From positions 95,563,055-95,627,054 of the forward strand of contig OZ012684.1 in assembly GCA_963942565.1 (NCBI GenBank): DNA of 64,000 nucleotides. Reading direction: 5' to 3'. A program made the position numbers and the translations under genes. Below, one piece after another: positions 21,769-35,907 of this stretch. The notes beneath the pieces were generated by a model. It worked only from the letters and a program-made list of their open reading frames with translations, was not told the origin of the DNA and made no database searches. This DNA comes from Maea johnstoni. Its lineage: Eukaryota; Annelida; Polychaeta; Spionida; Magelonidae. Within the stretch, counting starts at the first letter, position 1. Every line of letters begins with the position of its first letter.

Positions 21769-22869
21769 ATTTGCTTACGACTTTTTAGAGACCAAATGAA
21801 TCTCAAACAGGAAGTGTCCCAACATCATGCCCTACTCTCTTTATTTCCTGTTTCTCCTGCCCAGGAAATACTCTAGAATAACGCCAAGGCTCAGGGATCT
21901 GTCCACACGTCAGCCTATACACTCTTGGCAGTCATGTTCTCGTCCTTTGGCTTAGCACCACATTTCAGTGCTGCCATCTATTCGCAGCTAGCAGAAGTGC
22001 TACCACCTCGTATCTCGCTGCCAAACTCTGGACTGTCCATGGTCTTATGGGATTAAGTTGTGAATATCCAGTCGTTTAAAATGTTTCAAAGCCTACACCC
22101 TCATCCTCATAATAGAACCAACTGTGACTGTCTAGGCCATCGGTGAGCAGAGCATTTAAGGTACCACTTACGGTATCTCCAAACCTCACATAGGCTTGCA
22201 CACAGAAAGGAAAGATTTTGGCTTTTAATTTTCTCGATATTGAATTTCACCAAATCGAGGGCGCTTTAAAGTAGCACTTTGGCCATCAAGTCTTATCGGA
22301 TTTGCTTGAAACGTTGGATCTAAATAGCTAATAGTATTACATATATTAATAGTTAGATTATGCAATCTAGAAGTTTAGAAATATGCCTTTTTCTCATTTT
22401 CAATGAAAAATCGGAAAGAAATGGTCATGCAATTTGAACACAGCAAAAAGTAGAGAAAGTGCGATAGTTTTCCCACTGTTTTGATATTTTCTCCAGATTA
22501 ATGGAAATTGATGGTCGGCAAGTGTGGATAGCATCTCTGTTTGATAACACTATGCATGTTTTAATGTGTTTACCCGAAATATTTACAACCTGCAAGGAGC
22601 TTACATTTATGATTCTCAATGTTTTCTCAATTAAAAGACATTTCAGGCAATATATACTTTATATAGGCCAAGAAGTCAAATTAAAGCAGGGTAGAGGAAA
22701 AACCAGGCCCAAAAAATGATCCCCGTAAGCTACGTTAAAAGTATTATAAAAATAATAAATTAATAAAATAAAACAAAATAAAATGATATAAAGCAACGAA
22801 AAATGAAAGTGGGAAGCATGGCCATGTATGTTATAAGATAAACATTAAAAGAAACTTAAAAAGAGAGCA

Positions 22870-22987
22870 GCCTACAAGAGACAGTATTCCCAGGCGGTCA
22901 CCCATCCAAGTACTAACTGCGCTCGATGTTGCTTAACTTCGGTGATCGGACGAGAACCGGTGCATTCAACATGATATGGTCGTAGGC
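22870..22987 (-). rRNA. 5S rRNA: 5S ribosomal RNA, copy 10
   Basis: Two changes near the RNA 3' end (CTGTCTCTTGTAGGC), one of which falls in the 3' strand of helix I. The flank reads GCTTACAAC. Confidence 0.94.
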
Positions 22988-24089
22988 ATTTGCTTACAAC
23001 TTTTTAGAGACCAAATGAATCTCAAACAGGAAGTGTCCCAACATCATGCCCTACTCTCTTTATTTCCTGTTTCTCCTGCCCAGGAAATACTCTAGAATAA
23101 CGCCAAGGCTCAGGGATCTGTCCACACGTCAGCCTATACACTCTTGGCAGTCATGTTCTCGTCCTTTGGCTTAGCACCACATTTCAGTGCTGCCATCTAT
23201 TCGCAGCTAGCAGAAGTGCTACCACCTCGCATCTCGCTGCCAAACTCTGGACTGTCCATGGTCTTATGGGATTAAGTTGTGAATATCCAGTCGTTTAAAA
23301 TGTTTCAAAGCCTACACCCTCATCCTCATAATAGAACCAACTGTGACTGTCTAGGCCATCGGTGAGCAGAGCATTTAAGGTACCACTTACGGTATCTCCA
23401 AACCTCACATAGGCTTGCACACAGAAAGGAAAGATTTTGGCTTTTAATTTTCTCGATATTGAATTTCACCAAATCGAGGGCGCTTTAAAGTAGCACTTTG
23501 GCCATCAAGTCTTATCGGATTTGCTTGAAACGTTGGATCTAAATAGCTAATAGTATTACATATATAAATAGTTAGATTATGCAATCTAGAAGTTTAGAAA
23601 CATGCCTTTTTCTCATTTTCAATGAAAAATCGGAAAGAAATGGTCATGCAATTTGAACACAGCAAAAAGTAGAGAAAGTGCGATAGTTTTCCCTCTGTTT
23701 TGATATTTTCTCCAGATTAATGGAAATTGATGGTCGGCAAGTGTGGATAGCATCTCTGTTTGATAACACTATGCATGTTTTTAATGTGTTTACCCGAAAT
23801 ATTTACAACCTGCAAGGAGCTTACATTTATGATTCTCAATGTTTTCTCAATTAAAAGACATTTCAGGCAATATATACTTTATATAGGCCAAGAAGTCAAA
23901 TTAAAGCAGGGTAGAGGAAAAACCAGGCCCAAAAAATGATCCCCGTAAGCTACGTTAAAAGTATTATAAAAATAATAAATTAATAAAATAAAACAAAATA
24001 AAATGATATAAAGCAACGAAAAATGAAAGTGGGAAGCATGGCCATGTATGTTATAAGATAAGCATTAAAAGAAACTTAAAATGAGAGCA

Positions 24090-24103
24090 GCCTACAACAC
24101 ACA

Positions 24104-24137
<34 letters not shown>

Positions 24138-24207
24138 TGCGCTCGATGTTGCTCAACTTCGGTGATCGGACGAGAACCGGTGCATTCAACATGATATGGT
24201 CGTAGGC
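24090..24207 (-). rRNA. 5S rRNA: 5S ribosomal RNA, copy 11
   Basis: Two changes: CCTCGGAAT near RNA position 98 and GTTGAGC in box A. The terminator run is reduced to four T. Confidence 0.94.
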
Positions 24208-25308
24208 ATTTGCTTACGACTTTTTAGAGACCAAATGAATCTCAAACAGGAAGTGTCCCAACATCATGCCCTACTCTCTTTATTTCCTGTTTCTCCTGCC
24301 CAGGAAATACTCTAGAATAACGCCAAGGCTCAGGGATCTGTCCACACGTCAGCCTATACACTCTTGGCAGTCATGTTCTCGTCCTTTGGCTTAGCACCAC
24401 ATTTCAGTGCTGCCATCTATTCGCAGCTAGCAGAAGTGCTACCACCTCGTATCTCGCTGCCAAACTCTGGACTGTCCATGGTCTTATGGGATTAAGTTGT
24501 GAATATCCAGTCGTTTAAAATGTTTCAAAGCCTACACCCTCATCCTCATAATAGAACCAACTGTGACTGTCTAGGCCATCGGTGAGCAGAGCATTTAAGG
24601 TACCACTTACGGTATCTCCAAACCTCACATAGGCTTGCACACAGAAAGGAAAGATTTTGGCTTTTAATTTTCTCGATATTGAATTTCACCAAATCGAGGG
24701 CGCTTTAAAGTAGCACTTTGGCCATCAAGTCTTATCGGATTTGCTTGAAACGTTGGATCTAAATAGCTAATAGTATTACATATATTAATAGTTAGATTAT
24801 GCAATCTAGAAGTTTAGAAATATGCCTTTTTCTCATTTTCAATGAAAAATCGGAAAGAAATGGTCATGCAATTTGAACACAGCAAAAAGTAGAGAAAGTG
24901 CGATAGTTTTCCCTCTGTTTTGATATTTTCTCCAGATTAATGGAAATTGATGGTCGGCAAGTGTGGATAGCATCTCTGTTTGATAACACTCTGCATGTTT
25001 TAATGTGTTTACCCGAAATATTTACAACCTGCAAGGAGCTTACATTTATGATTCTCAATGTTTTCTCAATTAAAAGACATTTCAGGCAATATATACTTTA
25101 TATAGGCCAAGAAGTCAAATTAAAGCAGGGTAGAGGAAAAACCAGGCCCAAAAAATGATCCCCGTAAGCTACGTTAAAAGTATTATAAAAATAATAAATT
25201 AATAAAATAAAACAAAATAAAATGATATAAAGCAACGAAAAATGAAAGTGGGAAGCATGGCCATGTATGTTATAAGATAAACATTAAAAAAAAATTAAAA
25301 AGAGAGCA

Positions 25309-25426
25309 GCCTACAACACACAGTATTCCCAGGCGGTCACCCATCCAAGTACTAACTGCGCTCGATGTTGCTTGACTTCGGTGATCGGACGAGAACCGGT
25401 GCATTCAACATGATATGGTTGTAGGC
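25309..25426 (-). rRNA. 5S rRNA: 5S ribosomal RNA, copy 12 (variant type)
   Basis: Same two changes as copy 5 (helix I A-U variant and AAGTCAAGC in box A), with the same variant flank. Confidence 0.96.
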
Positions 25427-26528
25427 ATTTGCTTACCACTTTTTAGAGACCAAATGAATCTCAAACAGGAAGTGTCCCAACATCATGCCTTACTCTCTTT
25501 ATTTCCTGTTTCTCCTGCCCAGGAAATACTCTAGAATAACGCCAAGGCTCAGGGATCTGTCCACACGTCAGCCTATACACTCTTGGCAGTCATGTTCTCG
25601 TCCTTTGGCTTAGCACCACATTTCAGTGCTGCCATCTATTCGCAGCTAGCAGAAGTGCTACCACCTCGTATCTCGCTGCCAAACTCTGGACTGTCCATGG
25701 TCTTATGGGATTAAGTTGTGAATATCCAGTCGTTTAAAATGTTTCAAAGCCTACACCCTCATCCTCATAATAGAACCAACTGTGACTGTCTAGGCCATCG
25801 GTGAGCAGAGCATTTAAGGTACCACTTACGGTATCTCCAAACCTCACATAGGCTTGCACACAGAAAGGAAAGATTTTGGCTTTTAATTTTCTCGATATTG
25901 AATTTCACCAAATCGAGGGCGCTTTAAAGTAGCACTTTGGCCATCAAGTCTTATCGGATTTGCTTGAAACGTTGGATCTAAATAGCTAATAGTATTACAT
26001 ATATAAATAGTTAGATTATGCAATCTAGAAGTTTAGAAATATGCCTTTTTCTCATTTTCAATGAAAAATCGGAAAGAAATGGTCATGCAATTTGAACACA
26101 GCCAAAAGTAGAGAAAGTGCGATAGTTTTCCCTCTGTTTTGATATTTTCTCCAGACATATGGAAATTGATGGTCGGCAAGTGTGGATAGCATCTCTGTTT
26201 GATAACACTATGCATGTTTTTAATGTGTTTACCCGAAATATTTACAACCTGCAAGGAGCTTACATTTATGATTCTCAATGTTTTCTCAATTAAAAGACCT
26301 TTCAGGCAATATATACTTTATATAGGCCAAGAAGTCAAATTAAAGCAGGGTAGAGGAAAAACCAGGCCCAAAAAATGATCCCCGTAAGCTAAGTTAAAAG
26401 AATTATAAAAATAATAAATTAATAAAATAAAACAAAATATAATGATATAAAGCAACGAAAAATGAAAGTGGGAAGCATGGCCATGTATGTTATAAGATAA
26501 GCATCAAAAGAAACTTAAAAAGAGAGCA

Positions 26529-26646
26529 GCCTACAACACACAGTATTCCCAGGCGGTCACCCATCCAAGTACTAACTGCGCTCGATGTTGCTTAACTTCG
26601 GTGATCGGACGAGAACCGGTGCATTCAACATGATATGGTCGCAGGC
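26529..26646 (-). rRNA. 5S rRNA: 5S ribosomal RNA, copy 13
   Basis: One change: the 5' end reads GCCTGCGACC, replacing an A-U pair of helix I with a G-U wobble. Confidence 0.95.
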
Positions 26647-27748
26647 ATTTGCTTACGACTTTTTAGAGACCAAAAAAATCTCAAACAGAGAGTGTCCCAA
26701 CATCATGCCTTACTCTCTTTATTTCCTGTTTCTCCTGCCCAGGAAATACTCTAGAATAACGCCAAGGCTCAGGGATCCGTCCACACGTCAGCCTATACAC
26801 TCTTGGCAGTCATGTTCTCGTCCTTTGGCTTAGCACCACATTTCAGTGCTGCCATCTATTCGCAGCTAGCAGAAGTGCTACCACCTCGTATCTCGCTGCC
26901 AAACTCTGGACTGTCCATGGTCTTATGGGATTAAGTTGTGAATATCCAGTCGTTTAAAATGTTTCAAAGCCTACACCCTCATCCTCATAATAGAACCAAC
27001 TGTGGCTGTCTAGGCCATCGGTGAGCAGAGCATTTAAGGTACCCCTTACGGTATCTCCAAACCTCACATAGGCTTGCACACAGAAAGGAAAGAATTTGGC
27101 TTTTAATTTTCTCGATATTGAATTTCACCAAATCGAGGGCGCTTTAAAGTAGCACTTTGGCCATCAAGTCTTATCGGATTTGCTTGAAACGTTGGATCTA
27201 AATAGCTAATAGTATTACGTATATAAATAGTTAGATTATGCAATCTAGAAGTTTAGAAATATGCCTTTTTCTCATTTTCAATGAAAAATCGGAAAGAAAT
27301 GGTCATGCAATTTGAACACAGCAAAAAGTAGAGAAAGTGCGATAGTTTTCCCTCTGTTTTGATATTTTCTCCAGATTAATGGAAATTGATGGTCGGCAAG
27401 TGTGGATAGCATCTCTGTTTGATAACACTATGCATGTTTTTAATGTGTTTACCCGAAATATTTACAACCTGCAAGGAGCTTACATTTATGATTCTCAATG
27501 TTTTCTCAATTAAAAGACATTTCAGGCAATATATACTTTATATAGGCCAAGAAGTCAAATTAAAGCAGGGTAGAGGAAAAACCAGGCCCAAAAAATGATC
27601 CCCGTAAGCTACGTTAAAAGTATTATAAAAATAATAAATTAATAAAATAAAACAAAATAAAATGATATAAAGCAACGAAAAATGAAAGTGGGAAGCATGG
27701 CCATGTATGTTATAAGATAAACATTAAAAGAAACTTAAAAAGAGAGCA

Positions 27749-27866
27749 GCCTACAACACACAGTATTCCCAGGCGGTCACCCATCCAAGTACTAACTGCG
27801 CTCGATGTTGCTTAACTTCGGTGATCGGACGAGAACCGGTTCATTCAACATGATATGGTCGTAGGC
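27749..27866 (-). rRNA. 5S rRNA: 5S ribosomal RNA, copy 14
   Basis: One change, GAATGAACCGG instead of GAATGCACCGG, in the helix II/III region. Confidence 0.95.
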
Positions 27867-28966
27867 ATTTGCTTACGACTTTTTAGAGACCAAAAAAATC
27901 TCAAACAGAGAGTGTCCCAACATCATGCCTTACTCTCTTTATTTCCTGTTTCTCCTGCCCAGGAAATACTCTAGAATAACGCCAAGGCTCAGGGATCCGT
28001 CCACACGTCAGCCTATACACTCTTGGCAGTCATGTTCTCGTCCTTTGGCTTAGCACCACATTTCAGTGCTGCCATCTATTCGCAGCTAGCAGAAGTGCTA
28101 CCACCTCGCATCTCGCTGCCAAACTCTGGACTGTCCATGGTCTTATGGGATTAAGTTGTGAATATCCAGTCGTTTAAAATGTTTCAAAGCCTACACCCTC
28201 ATCCTCATAATAGAACCAACTGTGACTGTCTAGGCCATCGGTGAGCAGAGCATTTAAGGTACCACTTACGGTATCTCCAAACCTCACATAGGCTTGCACA
28301 CAGAAAGGAAAGATTTTGGCTTTTAATTTTCTCGATATTGAATTTCACCAAATCGAGGGCGCTTTAAAGTAGCACTTTGGCCATCAAGTCTTATCGGATT
28401 TGCTTGAAACGTTGGATCTAAATAGCTAATAGTATTACATATATTAATAGTTAGATTATGCAATCTAGAAGTTTAGAAATATGCCTTTTTCTCATTTTCA
28501 ATGAAAAATCGGAAAGAAATGGTCATGCAATTTGAACACAGCAAAAAGTAGAGAAAGTGCGATAGTTTTCCCTCTGTTTTGATATTTTCTCCAGATTAAT
28601 GGAAATTGATGGTCGGCAAGTGTGGATAGCATCTCTGTTTGATAACACTATGCATGTTTTAATGTGTTTACCCGAAATATTTACAACCTGCAAGGAGCTT
28701 ACATTTATGATTCTCAATGTTTTCTCAATTAAAAGACCTTTCAGGCAATATATACTTTATATAGGCCAAGAAGTCAAATTAAAGCAGGGTAGAGGAAAAA
28801 CCAGGCCCAAAAAATGATCCCCGTAAGCTACGTTAAAAGTATTATAAAAATAATAAATTAATAAAATAAAACAAAATAAAATGATATAAAGCAACGAAAA
28901 ATGAAAGTGGGAAGCATGGCCATGTATGTTATAAGATAAACATTAAAAAAAATTAAAAAGAGAGCA

Positions 28967-29044
28967 GCCTACAACACACAGTATTCCCAGGCGGTCACCC
29001 ATCCAAGTACTAACTGCGCTCGATGTTGCTTGACTTCGGTGATC
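28967..29044 (-). pseudogene. 5S rRNA: Truncated 5S gene (5' part deleted)
   Basis: Only the 3' 78 nt of the gene remain. At 29044/29045 the gene jumps straight into mid-spacer (TTAATTTTCTCG), a deletion of about 495 bp that removed the first 40 nt of the RNA and the adjoining spacer. Boxes A and C are retained, so transcription might still start inside foreign sequence, but no normal 5S could be made. It carries the AAGTCAAGC box A variant of copies 5 and 12. Confidence 0.94.
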
Positions 29045-29690
29045 TTAATTTTCTCGATATTGAATTTCACCAAATCGAGGGCGCTTTAAAGTAGCACTTT
29101 GGCCATCAAGTCTTATCGGATTTGCTTGAAACGTTGGATCTAAATAGCTAATAGTATTACATATATAAATAGTTAGATTATGCAATCTAGAAGTTTAGAA
29201 ATATGCCTTTTTCTCATTTTCAATGAAAAATCGGAAAGAAATGGTCATGCAATTTGAACACAGCAAAAAGTAGAGAAAGTGCGATAGTTTTCCCTCTGTT
29301 TTGATATTTTCTCCAGATTAATGGAAATTGATGGTCGGCAAGTGTGGATAGCATCTCTGTTTGATAACACTATGCATGTTTTTAATGTGTTTACCCGAAA
29401 TATTTACAACCTGCAAGGAGCTTACATTTATGATTCTCAATGTTTTCTCAATTAAAAGACCTTTCAGGCAATATATACTTTATATAGGCCAAGAAGTCAA
29501 ATTAAAGCAGGGTAGAGGAAAAACCAGGCCCAAAAAATGATCCCCGTAAGCTACGTTAAAAGTATTATAAAAATAATAAATTAATAAAATAAAACAAAAT
29601 AAAATGATATAAAGCAACGAAAAATGAAAGTGGGAAGCATGGCCATGTATGTTATAAGATAAACATTAAAAGAAACTTAAAAAGAGAGCA

Positions 29691-29808
29691 GCCTACAACA
29701 CACAGTATTCCCAGGCGGTCACCCATCCAAGTACTAACTGCGCTCGATGTTGCTTAACTTCGGTGATCGGACGAGAACCGGTGCATTCAACATGATATGG
29801 TCGTAGGC
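29691..29808 (-). rRNA. 5S rRNA: 5S ribosomal RNA, copy 16 (consensus)
   Basis: Identical to copy 1; first gene of the duplicated five-unit block. Confidence 0.98.
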
Positions 29809-30909
29809 ATTTGCTTACGACTTTTTAGAGACCAAATGAATCTCAAACAGGAAGTGTCCCAACATCATGCCCTACTCTCTTTATTTCCTGTTTCTCCTGC
29901 CCAGGAAATACTCTAGAATAACGCCAAGGCTCAGGGATCTGTCCACACGTCAGCCTATACACTCTTGGCAGTCATGTTCTCGTCCTTTGGCTTAGCACCA
30001 CATTTCAGTGCTGCCATCTATTCGCAGCTAGCAGAAGTGCTACCACCTCGCATCTCGCTGCCAAACTCTGGACTGTCCATGGTCTTATGGGATTAAGTTG
30101 TGAATATCCAGTCGTTTAAAATGTTTCAAAGCCTACACCCTCATCCTCATAATAGAACCAACTGTGACTGTCTAGGCCATCGGTGAGCAGAGCATTTAAG
30201 GTACCACTTACGGTATCTCCAAACCTCACATAGGCTTGCACACAGAAAGGAAAGATTTTGGCTTTTAATTTTCTCGATATTGAATTTCACCAAATCGAGG
30301 GCGCTTTAAAGTAGCACTTTGGCCATCAAGTCTTATCGGATTTGCTTGAAACGTTGGATCTAAATAGCTAATAGTATTACATATATTAATAGTTAGATTA
30401 TGCAATCTAGAAGTTTAGAAATATGCCTTTTTCTCATTTTCAATGAAAAATCGGAAAGAAATGGTCATGCAATTTGAACACAGCAAAAAGTAGAGAAAGT
30501 GCGATAGTTTTCCCTCTGTTTTGATATTTTCTCCAGATTAATGGAAATTGATGGTCGGCAAGTGTGGATAGCATCTCTGTTTGATAACACTATGCATGTT
30601 TTAATGTGTTTACCCGAAATATTTACAACCTGCAAGGAGCTTACATTTATGATTCTCAATGTTTTCTCAATTAAAAGACATTTCAGGCAATATATACTTT
30701 ATATAGGCCAAGAAGTCAAATTAAAGCAGGGTAGAGGAAAAACCAGGCCCAAAAAATGATCCGTGTAAGCTACGTTAAAAGTATTATAAAAATAATAAAT
30801 TAATAAAATAAAACAAAATAAAATGATATAAAGCAACGAAAAATGAAAGTGGGAAGCATGGCCATGTATGTTATAAGATAAACATTAAAAGAAACTTAAA
30901 AAGAGAGCA

Positions 30910-31027
30910 GCCTACAACAGACAGTATTCCCAGGCGGTCACCCATCCAAGTACTAACTGCGCTCGATGTTGCTTAACTTCGGTGATCGGACGAGAACCGG
31001 TGCATTCAACATGATATGGTCGTAGGC
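30910..31027 (-). rRNA. 5S rRNA: 5S ribosomal RNA, copy 17
   Basis: One change near the 3' end (CTGTCTGTTGTAGGC). The flank reads GCTTACAAC, as for copy 10. Confidence 0.96.
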
Positions 31028-32129
31028 ATTTGCTTACAACTTTTTAGAGACCAAATGAATCTCAAACAGGAAGTGTCCCAACATCATGCCCTACTCTCTT
31101 TATTTCCTGTTTCTCCTGCCCAGGAAATACTCTAGAATAACGCCAAGGCTCAGGGATCTGTCCACACGTCAGCCTATACACTCTTGGCAGTCATGTTCTC
31201 GTCCTTTGGCTTAGCACCACATTTCAGTGCTGCCATCTATTCGCAGCTAGCAGAAGTGCTACCACCTCGCATCTCGCTGCCAAACTCTGGACTGTCCATG
31301 GTCTTATGGGATTAAGTTGTGAATATCCAGTCGTTTAAAATGTTTCAAAGCCTACACCCTCATCCTCATAATAGAACCAACTGTGACTGTCTAGGCCATC
31401 GGTGAGCAGAGCATTTAAGGTACCACTTACGGTATCTCCAAACCTCACATAGGCTTGCACACAGAAAGGAAAGATTTTGGCTTTTAATTTTCTCGATATT
31501 GAATTTCACCAAATCGAGGGCGCTTTAAAGTAGCACTTTGGCCATCAAGTCTTATCGGATTTGCTTGAAACGTTGGATCTAAATAGCTAATAGTATTACA
31601 TATATGAATAGTTAGATTATGCAATCTAGAAGTTTAGAAACATGCCTTTTTCTCATTTTCAATGAAAAATCGGAAAGAAATGGTCATGCAATTTAAACAC
31701 AGCAAAAAGTAGAGAAAGTGCGATAGTTTTCCCTCTGTTTTGATATTTTCTCCAGATTAATGGAAATTGATGGTCGGCAAGTGTGGATAGCATCTCTGTT
31801 TGATAACACTATGCATGTTTTTAATGTGTTTACCCGAAACATTTACAACCTGCAAGGAGCTTACATTTATGATTCTCAGTGTTTTCTCAATTAAAAGACA
31901 TTTCAGGCAATATATACTTTATATAGGCCAAGAAGTCAAATTAAAGCAGGGTAGAGGAAAAACCAGGCCCAAAAAATGATCCCCGTAAGCTACGTTAAAA
32001 GTATCTTAAAAATAATAAATTAATAAAATAAAACAAAATAAAATGATATAAAGCAACGAAAAATGAAAGTGGGAAGCATGGCCATGTATGTTATAAGATA
32101 AGCATTAAAAGAAACTTAAAATGAGAGCA

Positions 32130-32247
32130 GCCTACAACAGACAGTATTCCCAGGCGGTCACCCATCCAAGTACTAACTGCGCTCGATGTTGCTTAACTTC
32201 GGTGATCGGACGAGAACCGGTGCATTCAACATGATATGGTCGTAGGC
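32130..32247 (-). rRNA. 5S rRNA: 5S ribosomal RNA, copy 18
   Basis: Same single change as copy 17; four-T terminator. Its counterpart 6,098 bp away (38228) has both features. Confidence 0.96.
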
Positions 32248-33349
32248 ATTTGCTTACGACTTTTTAGAGACCAAATGAATCTCAAACAGGAAGTGTCCCA
32301 ACATCATGCCCTACTCTCTTTATTTCCTGTTTCTCCTGCCCAGGAAATACTCTAGAATAACGCCAAGGCTCAGGGATCTGTCCACACGTCAGCCTATACA
32401 CTCTTGGCAGTCATGTTCTCGTCCTTTGGCTTAGCACCACATTTCAGTGCTGCCATCTATTCGCAGCTAGCAGAAGTGCTACCACCTCGTATCTCGCTGC
32501 CAAACTTTGGACTGTCCATGGTCTTATGGGATTAAGTTGTGAATATCCAGTCGTTTAAAATGTTTCAAAGCCTACACCCTCATCCTCATAATAGAACCAA
32601 CTGTGACTGTCTAGGCCATCGGTGAGCAGAGCATTTAAGGTACCACTTACGGTATCTCCAAACCTCACATAGGCTTGCACACAGAAAGGAAAGATTTTGG
32701 CTTTTAATTTTCTCGATATTGAATTTCACCAAATCGAGGGCGCTTTAAAGTAGCACTTTGGCCATCAAGTCTTATCGGATTTGCTTGAAACGTTGGATCT
32801 AAATAGCTAATAGTATTACATATATAAATAGTTAGATTATGCAATCTAGAAGTTTAGAAATATGCCTTTTTCTCATTTTCAATGAAAAATCGGAAAGAAA
32901 TGGTCATGCAATTTGAACACAGCCAAAAGTAGAGAAAGTGCGATAGTTTTCCCTCTGTTTTGATATTTTCTCCAGACATATGGAAATTGATGGTCGGCAA
33001 GTGTGGATAGCATCTCTGTTTGATAACACTATGCATGTCTTTAATGTGTTTACCCGAAATATTTACAACCTGCAAGGAGCTTACATTTATGATTCTCAAT
33101 GTTTTCTCAATTAAAAGACCTTTCAGGCAATATATACTTTATATAGGCCAAGAAGTCAAATTAAAGCAGGGTAGAGGAAAAACCAGGCCCAAAAAATGAT
33201 CCCCGTAAGCTACGTTAAAAGAATTATAAAAATAATAAATTAATAAAATAAAACAAAATAAAATGATATAAAGCAACGAAAAATGAAAGTGGGAAGCATG
33301 GCCATGTATGTTATAAGATAAGCATTTAAAGAAACTTAAAAAGAGAGCA

Positions 33350-33467
33350 GCCTACAACACACAGTATTCCCAGGCGGTCACCCATCCAAGTACTAACTGC
33401 GCTCGATGTTGCTTAACTTCGGTGATCGGACGAGAACCGGTGCATTCAACATGATATGGTCGTAGGC
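33350..33467 (-). rRNA. 5S rRNA: 5S ribosomal RNA, copy 19 (consensus)
   Basis: Identical to copy 1; counterpart at 39448. Confidence 0.98.
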
Positions 33468-34569
33468 ATTTGCTTACGACTTTTTAGAGACCAAATGAAT
33501 CTCAAACAGAGCGTTTCCCAACATCATGCCTTACTCTCTTTATTTCCTGTTTCTCCTGCCCAGGAAATACTCTAGAATAACGCCAAGGCTCAGGGATCCG
33601 TCCACACGTCAGCCTATACACTCTTGGCAGTCATGTTCTCGTCCTTTGGCTTAGCACCACATTTCAGTGCTGCCATCTATTCGCAGCTAGCAGAAGTGCT
33701 ACCACCTCGTATCTCGCTGCCAAACTCTGGACTGTCCATGGTCTTATGGGATTAAGTTGTGAATATCCAGTCGTTTAAAATGTTTCAAAGCCTACACCCT
33801 CATCCTCATAATAGAACCAACTGTGACTGTCTAGGCCATCGGTGAGCAGAGCATTTAAGGTACCACTTACGGTATCTCCAAACCTCACATAGGCTTGCAC
33901 ACAGAAAGGAAAGATTTTGGCTTTTAATTTTCTCGATATTGAATTTCACCAAATCGAGGGCGCTTTAAAGTAGCACTTTGGCCATCAAGTCTTATCGGAT
34001 TTGCTTGAAACGTTGGATCTAAATAGCTAATAGTATTACATATATAAATAGTTAGATTATGCAATCTAGAAGTTTAGAAATATGCCTTTTTCTCATTTTC
34101 AATGAAAAATCGGAAAGAAATGGACATGCAATTTGAACACAGCAAAAAGTAGAGAAAGTGCGATAGTTTTCCCTCTGTTTTGATATTTTCTCCAGATTAA
34201 TGGAAATTGATGGTCGGCAAGTGTGGATAGCATCTCTGTTTGATAACACTATGCATGTTTTTAATGTGTTTACCCGAAATATTTACAACCTGCAAGGAGC
34301 TTACATTTATGATTCTCAATGTTTTCTCAATTAAAAGACATTTCAGGCAATATATACTTTATATAGGCCAAGAAGTCAAATTAAAGCAGGGTAGAGGAAA
34401 AACCAGGCCCGAAAAATGATCCCCGTAAGCTACGTTAAAAGTATTATAAAAATAATAAATTAATAAAATAAAACAAAATAAAATGATATAAAGCAACGAA
34501 AAATGAAAGTGGGAAGCATGGCCATGTATGTTATAAGATAAACATTAAAAGAAACTTAAAAAGAGAGCA

Positions 34570-34687
34570 GCCTACAACACACAGTATTCCCAGGCGGTCA
34601 CCCATCCAAGTACTAACTGCGCTCGATGTTGCTTAACTTCGGTGATCGGACGAGAACCGGTGCATTCAACATGATATGGTCGTAGGC
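34570..34687 (-). rRNA. 5S rRNA: 5S ribosomal RNA, copy 20 (consensus)
   Basis: Identical to copy 1; counterpart at 40667. Confidence 0.98.
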
Positions 34688-35789
34688 ATTTGCTTACGAC
34701 TTTTTAGAGACCAAATGAATCTCAAACAGGAAGTGTCCCAACATCATGCCCTACTCTCTTTATTTCCTGTTTCTCCTGCCCAGGAAATACTCTAGAATAA
34801 CGCCAAGGCTCAGGGATCTGTCCACACGTCAGCCTATACACTCTTGGCAGTCATGTTCTCGTCCTTTGGCTTAGCACCACATTTCAGTGCTGCCATCTAT
34901 TCGCAGCTAGCAGAAGTGCTACCACCTCGCATCTTGCTGCCAAACTCTGGACTGTCCATGGTCTTATGGGATTAAGTTGTGAATATCCAGTCGTTTAAAA
35001 TGTTTCAAAGCCTACACCCTCATCCTCATAATAGAACCAACTGTGACTGTCTAGGCCATCGGTGAGCAGAGCATTTAAGGTACCACTTACGGTATCTCCA
35101 AACCTCACATAGGCTTGCACACAGAAAGGAAAGATTTTGGCTTTTAATTTTCTCGATATTGAATTTCACCAAATCGAGGGCGCTTTAAAGTAGCACTTTG
35201 GCCATCAAGTCTTATCGGATTTGCTTGAAACGTTGGATCTAAATAGCTAATAGTATTACATATATAAATAGTTAGATTATGCAATCTAGAAGTTTAGAAA
35301 TATGCCTTTTTCTCATTTTCAATGAAAAATCGGAAAGAAATGGTCATGCAATTTGAACACAGCAAAAAGTAGAGAAAGTGCGATAGTTTTCCCTCTGTTT
35401 TGATATTTTCTCCAGATTAATGGAAATTGATGGTCGGCAAGTGTGGATAGCATCTCTGTTTGATAACACTATGCATGTTTTTAATGTGTTTACCCGAAAT
35501 ATTTACAACCTGCAAGGAGCTTACATTTATGATTCTCAATGTTTTCTCAATTAAAAGACATTTCAGGCAATATATACTTTATATAGGCCAAGAAGTCAAA
35601 TTAAAGCAGGGTAGAGGAAAAACCAGGCCCAAAAAATGATCCCCGTAAGCTACGTTAAAAGTATTATAAAAATAATAAATTAATAAAATAAAACAAAATA
35701 AAATGATATAAAGCAACGAAAAATGAAAGTGGGAAGCATGGCCATGTATGTTATAAGATAAACATTAAAAGAAACTTAAAAAGAGAGCA

Positions 35790-35907
35790 GCCTACAACAC
35801 ACAGTATTCCCAGGCGGTCACCCATCCAAGTACTAACTGCGCTCGATGTTGCTTAACTTCGGTGATCGGACGAGAACCGGTGCATTCAACATGATATGGT
35901 CGTAGGC
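35790..35907 (-). rRNA. 5S rRNA: 5S ribosomal RNA, copy 21 (consensus)
   Basis: Identical to copy 1; counterpart of 29691. Confidence 0.98.

Larger units (their letters stand above)
29691..35789. repeat. Five-unit higher-order block, copy A
   Basis: Five units that recur in the next 6.1 kb with shared private variants: one T fewer near 30597, CATGCC near 31640, CTCAGTG near 31875, TATCTTAAAA near 32003, CAAACTTTGG at 32501, ATGTCTTTAATG near 33035, AGCATTTAAAG near 33323, GAGCGTTTCCC near 33510, CATCTTGCTGCC near 34930. Confidence 0.9.
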
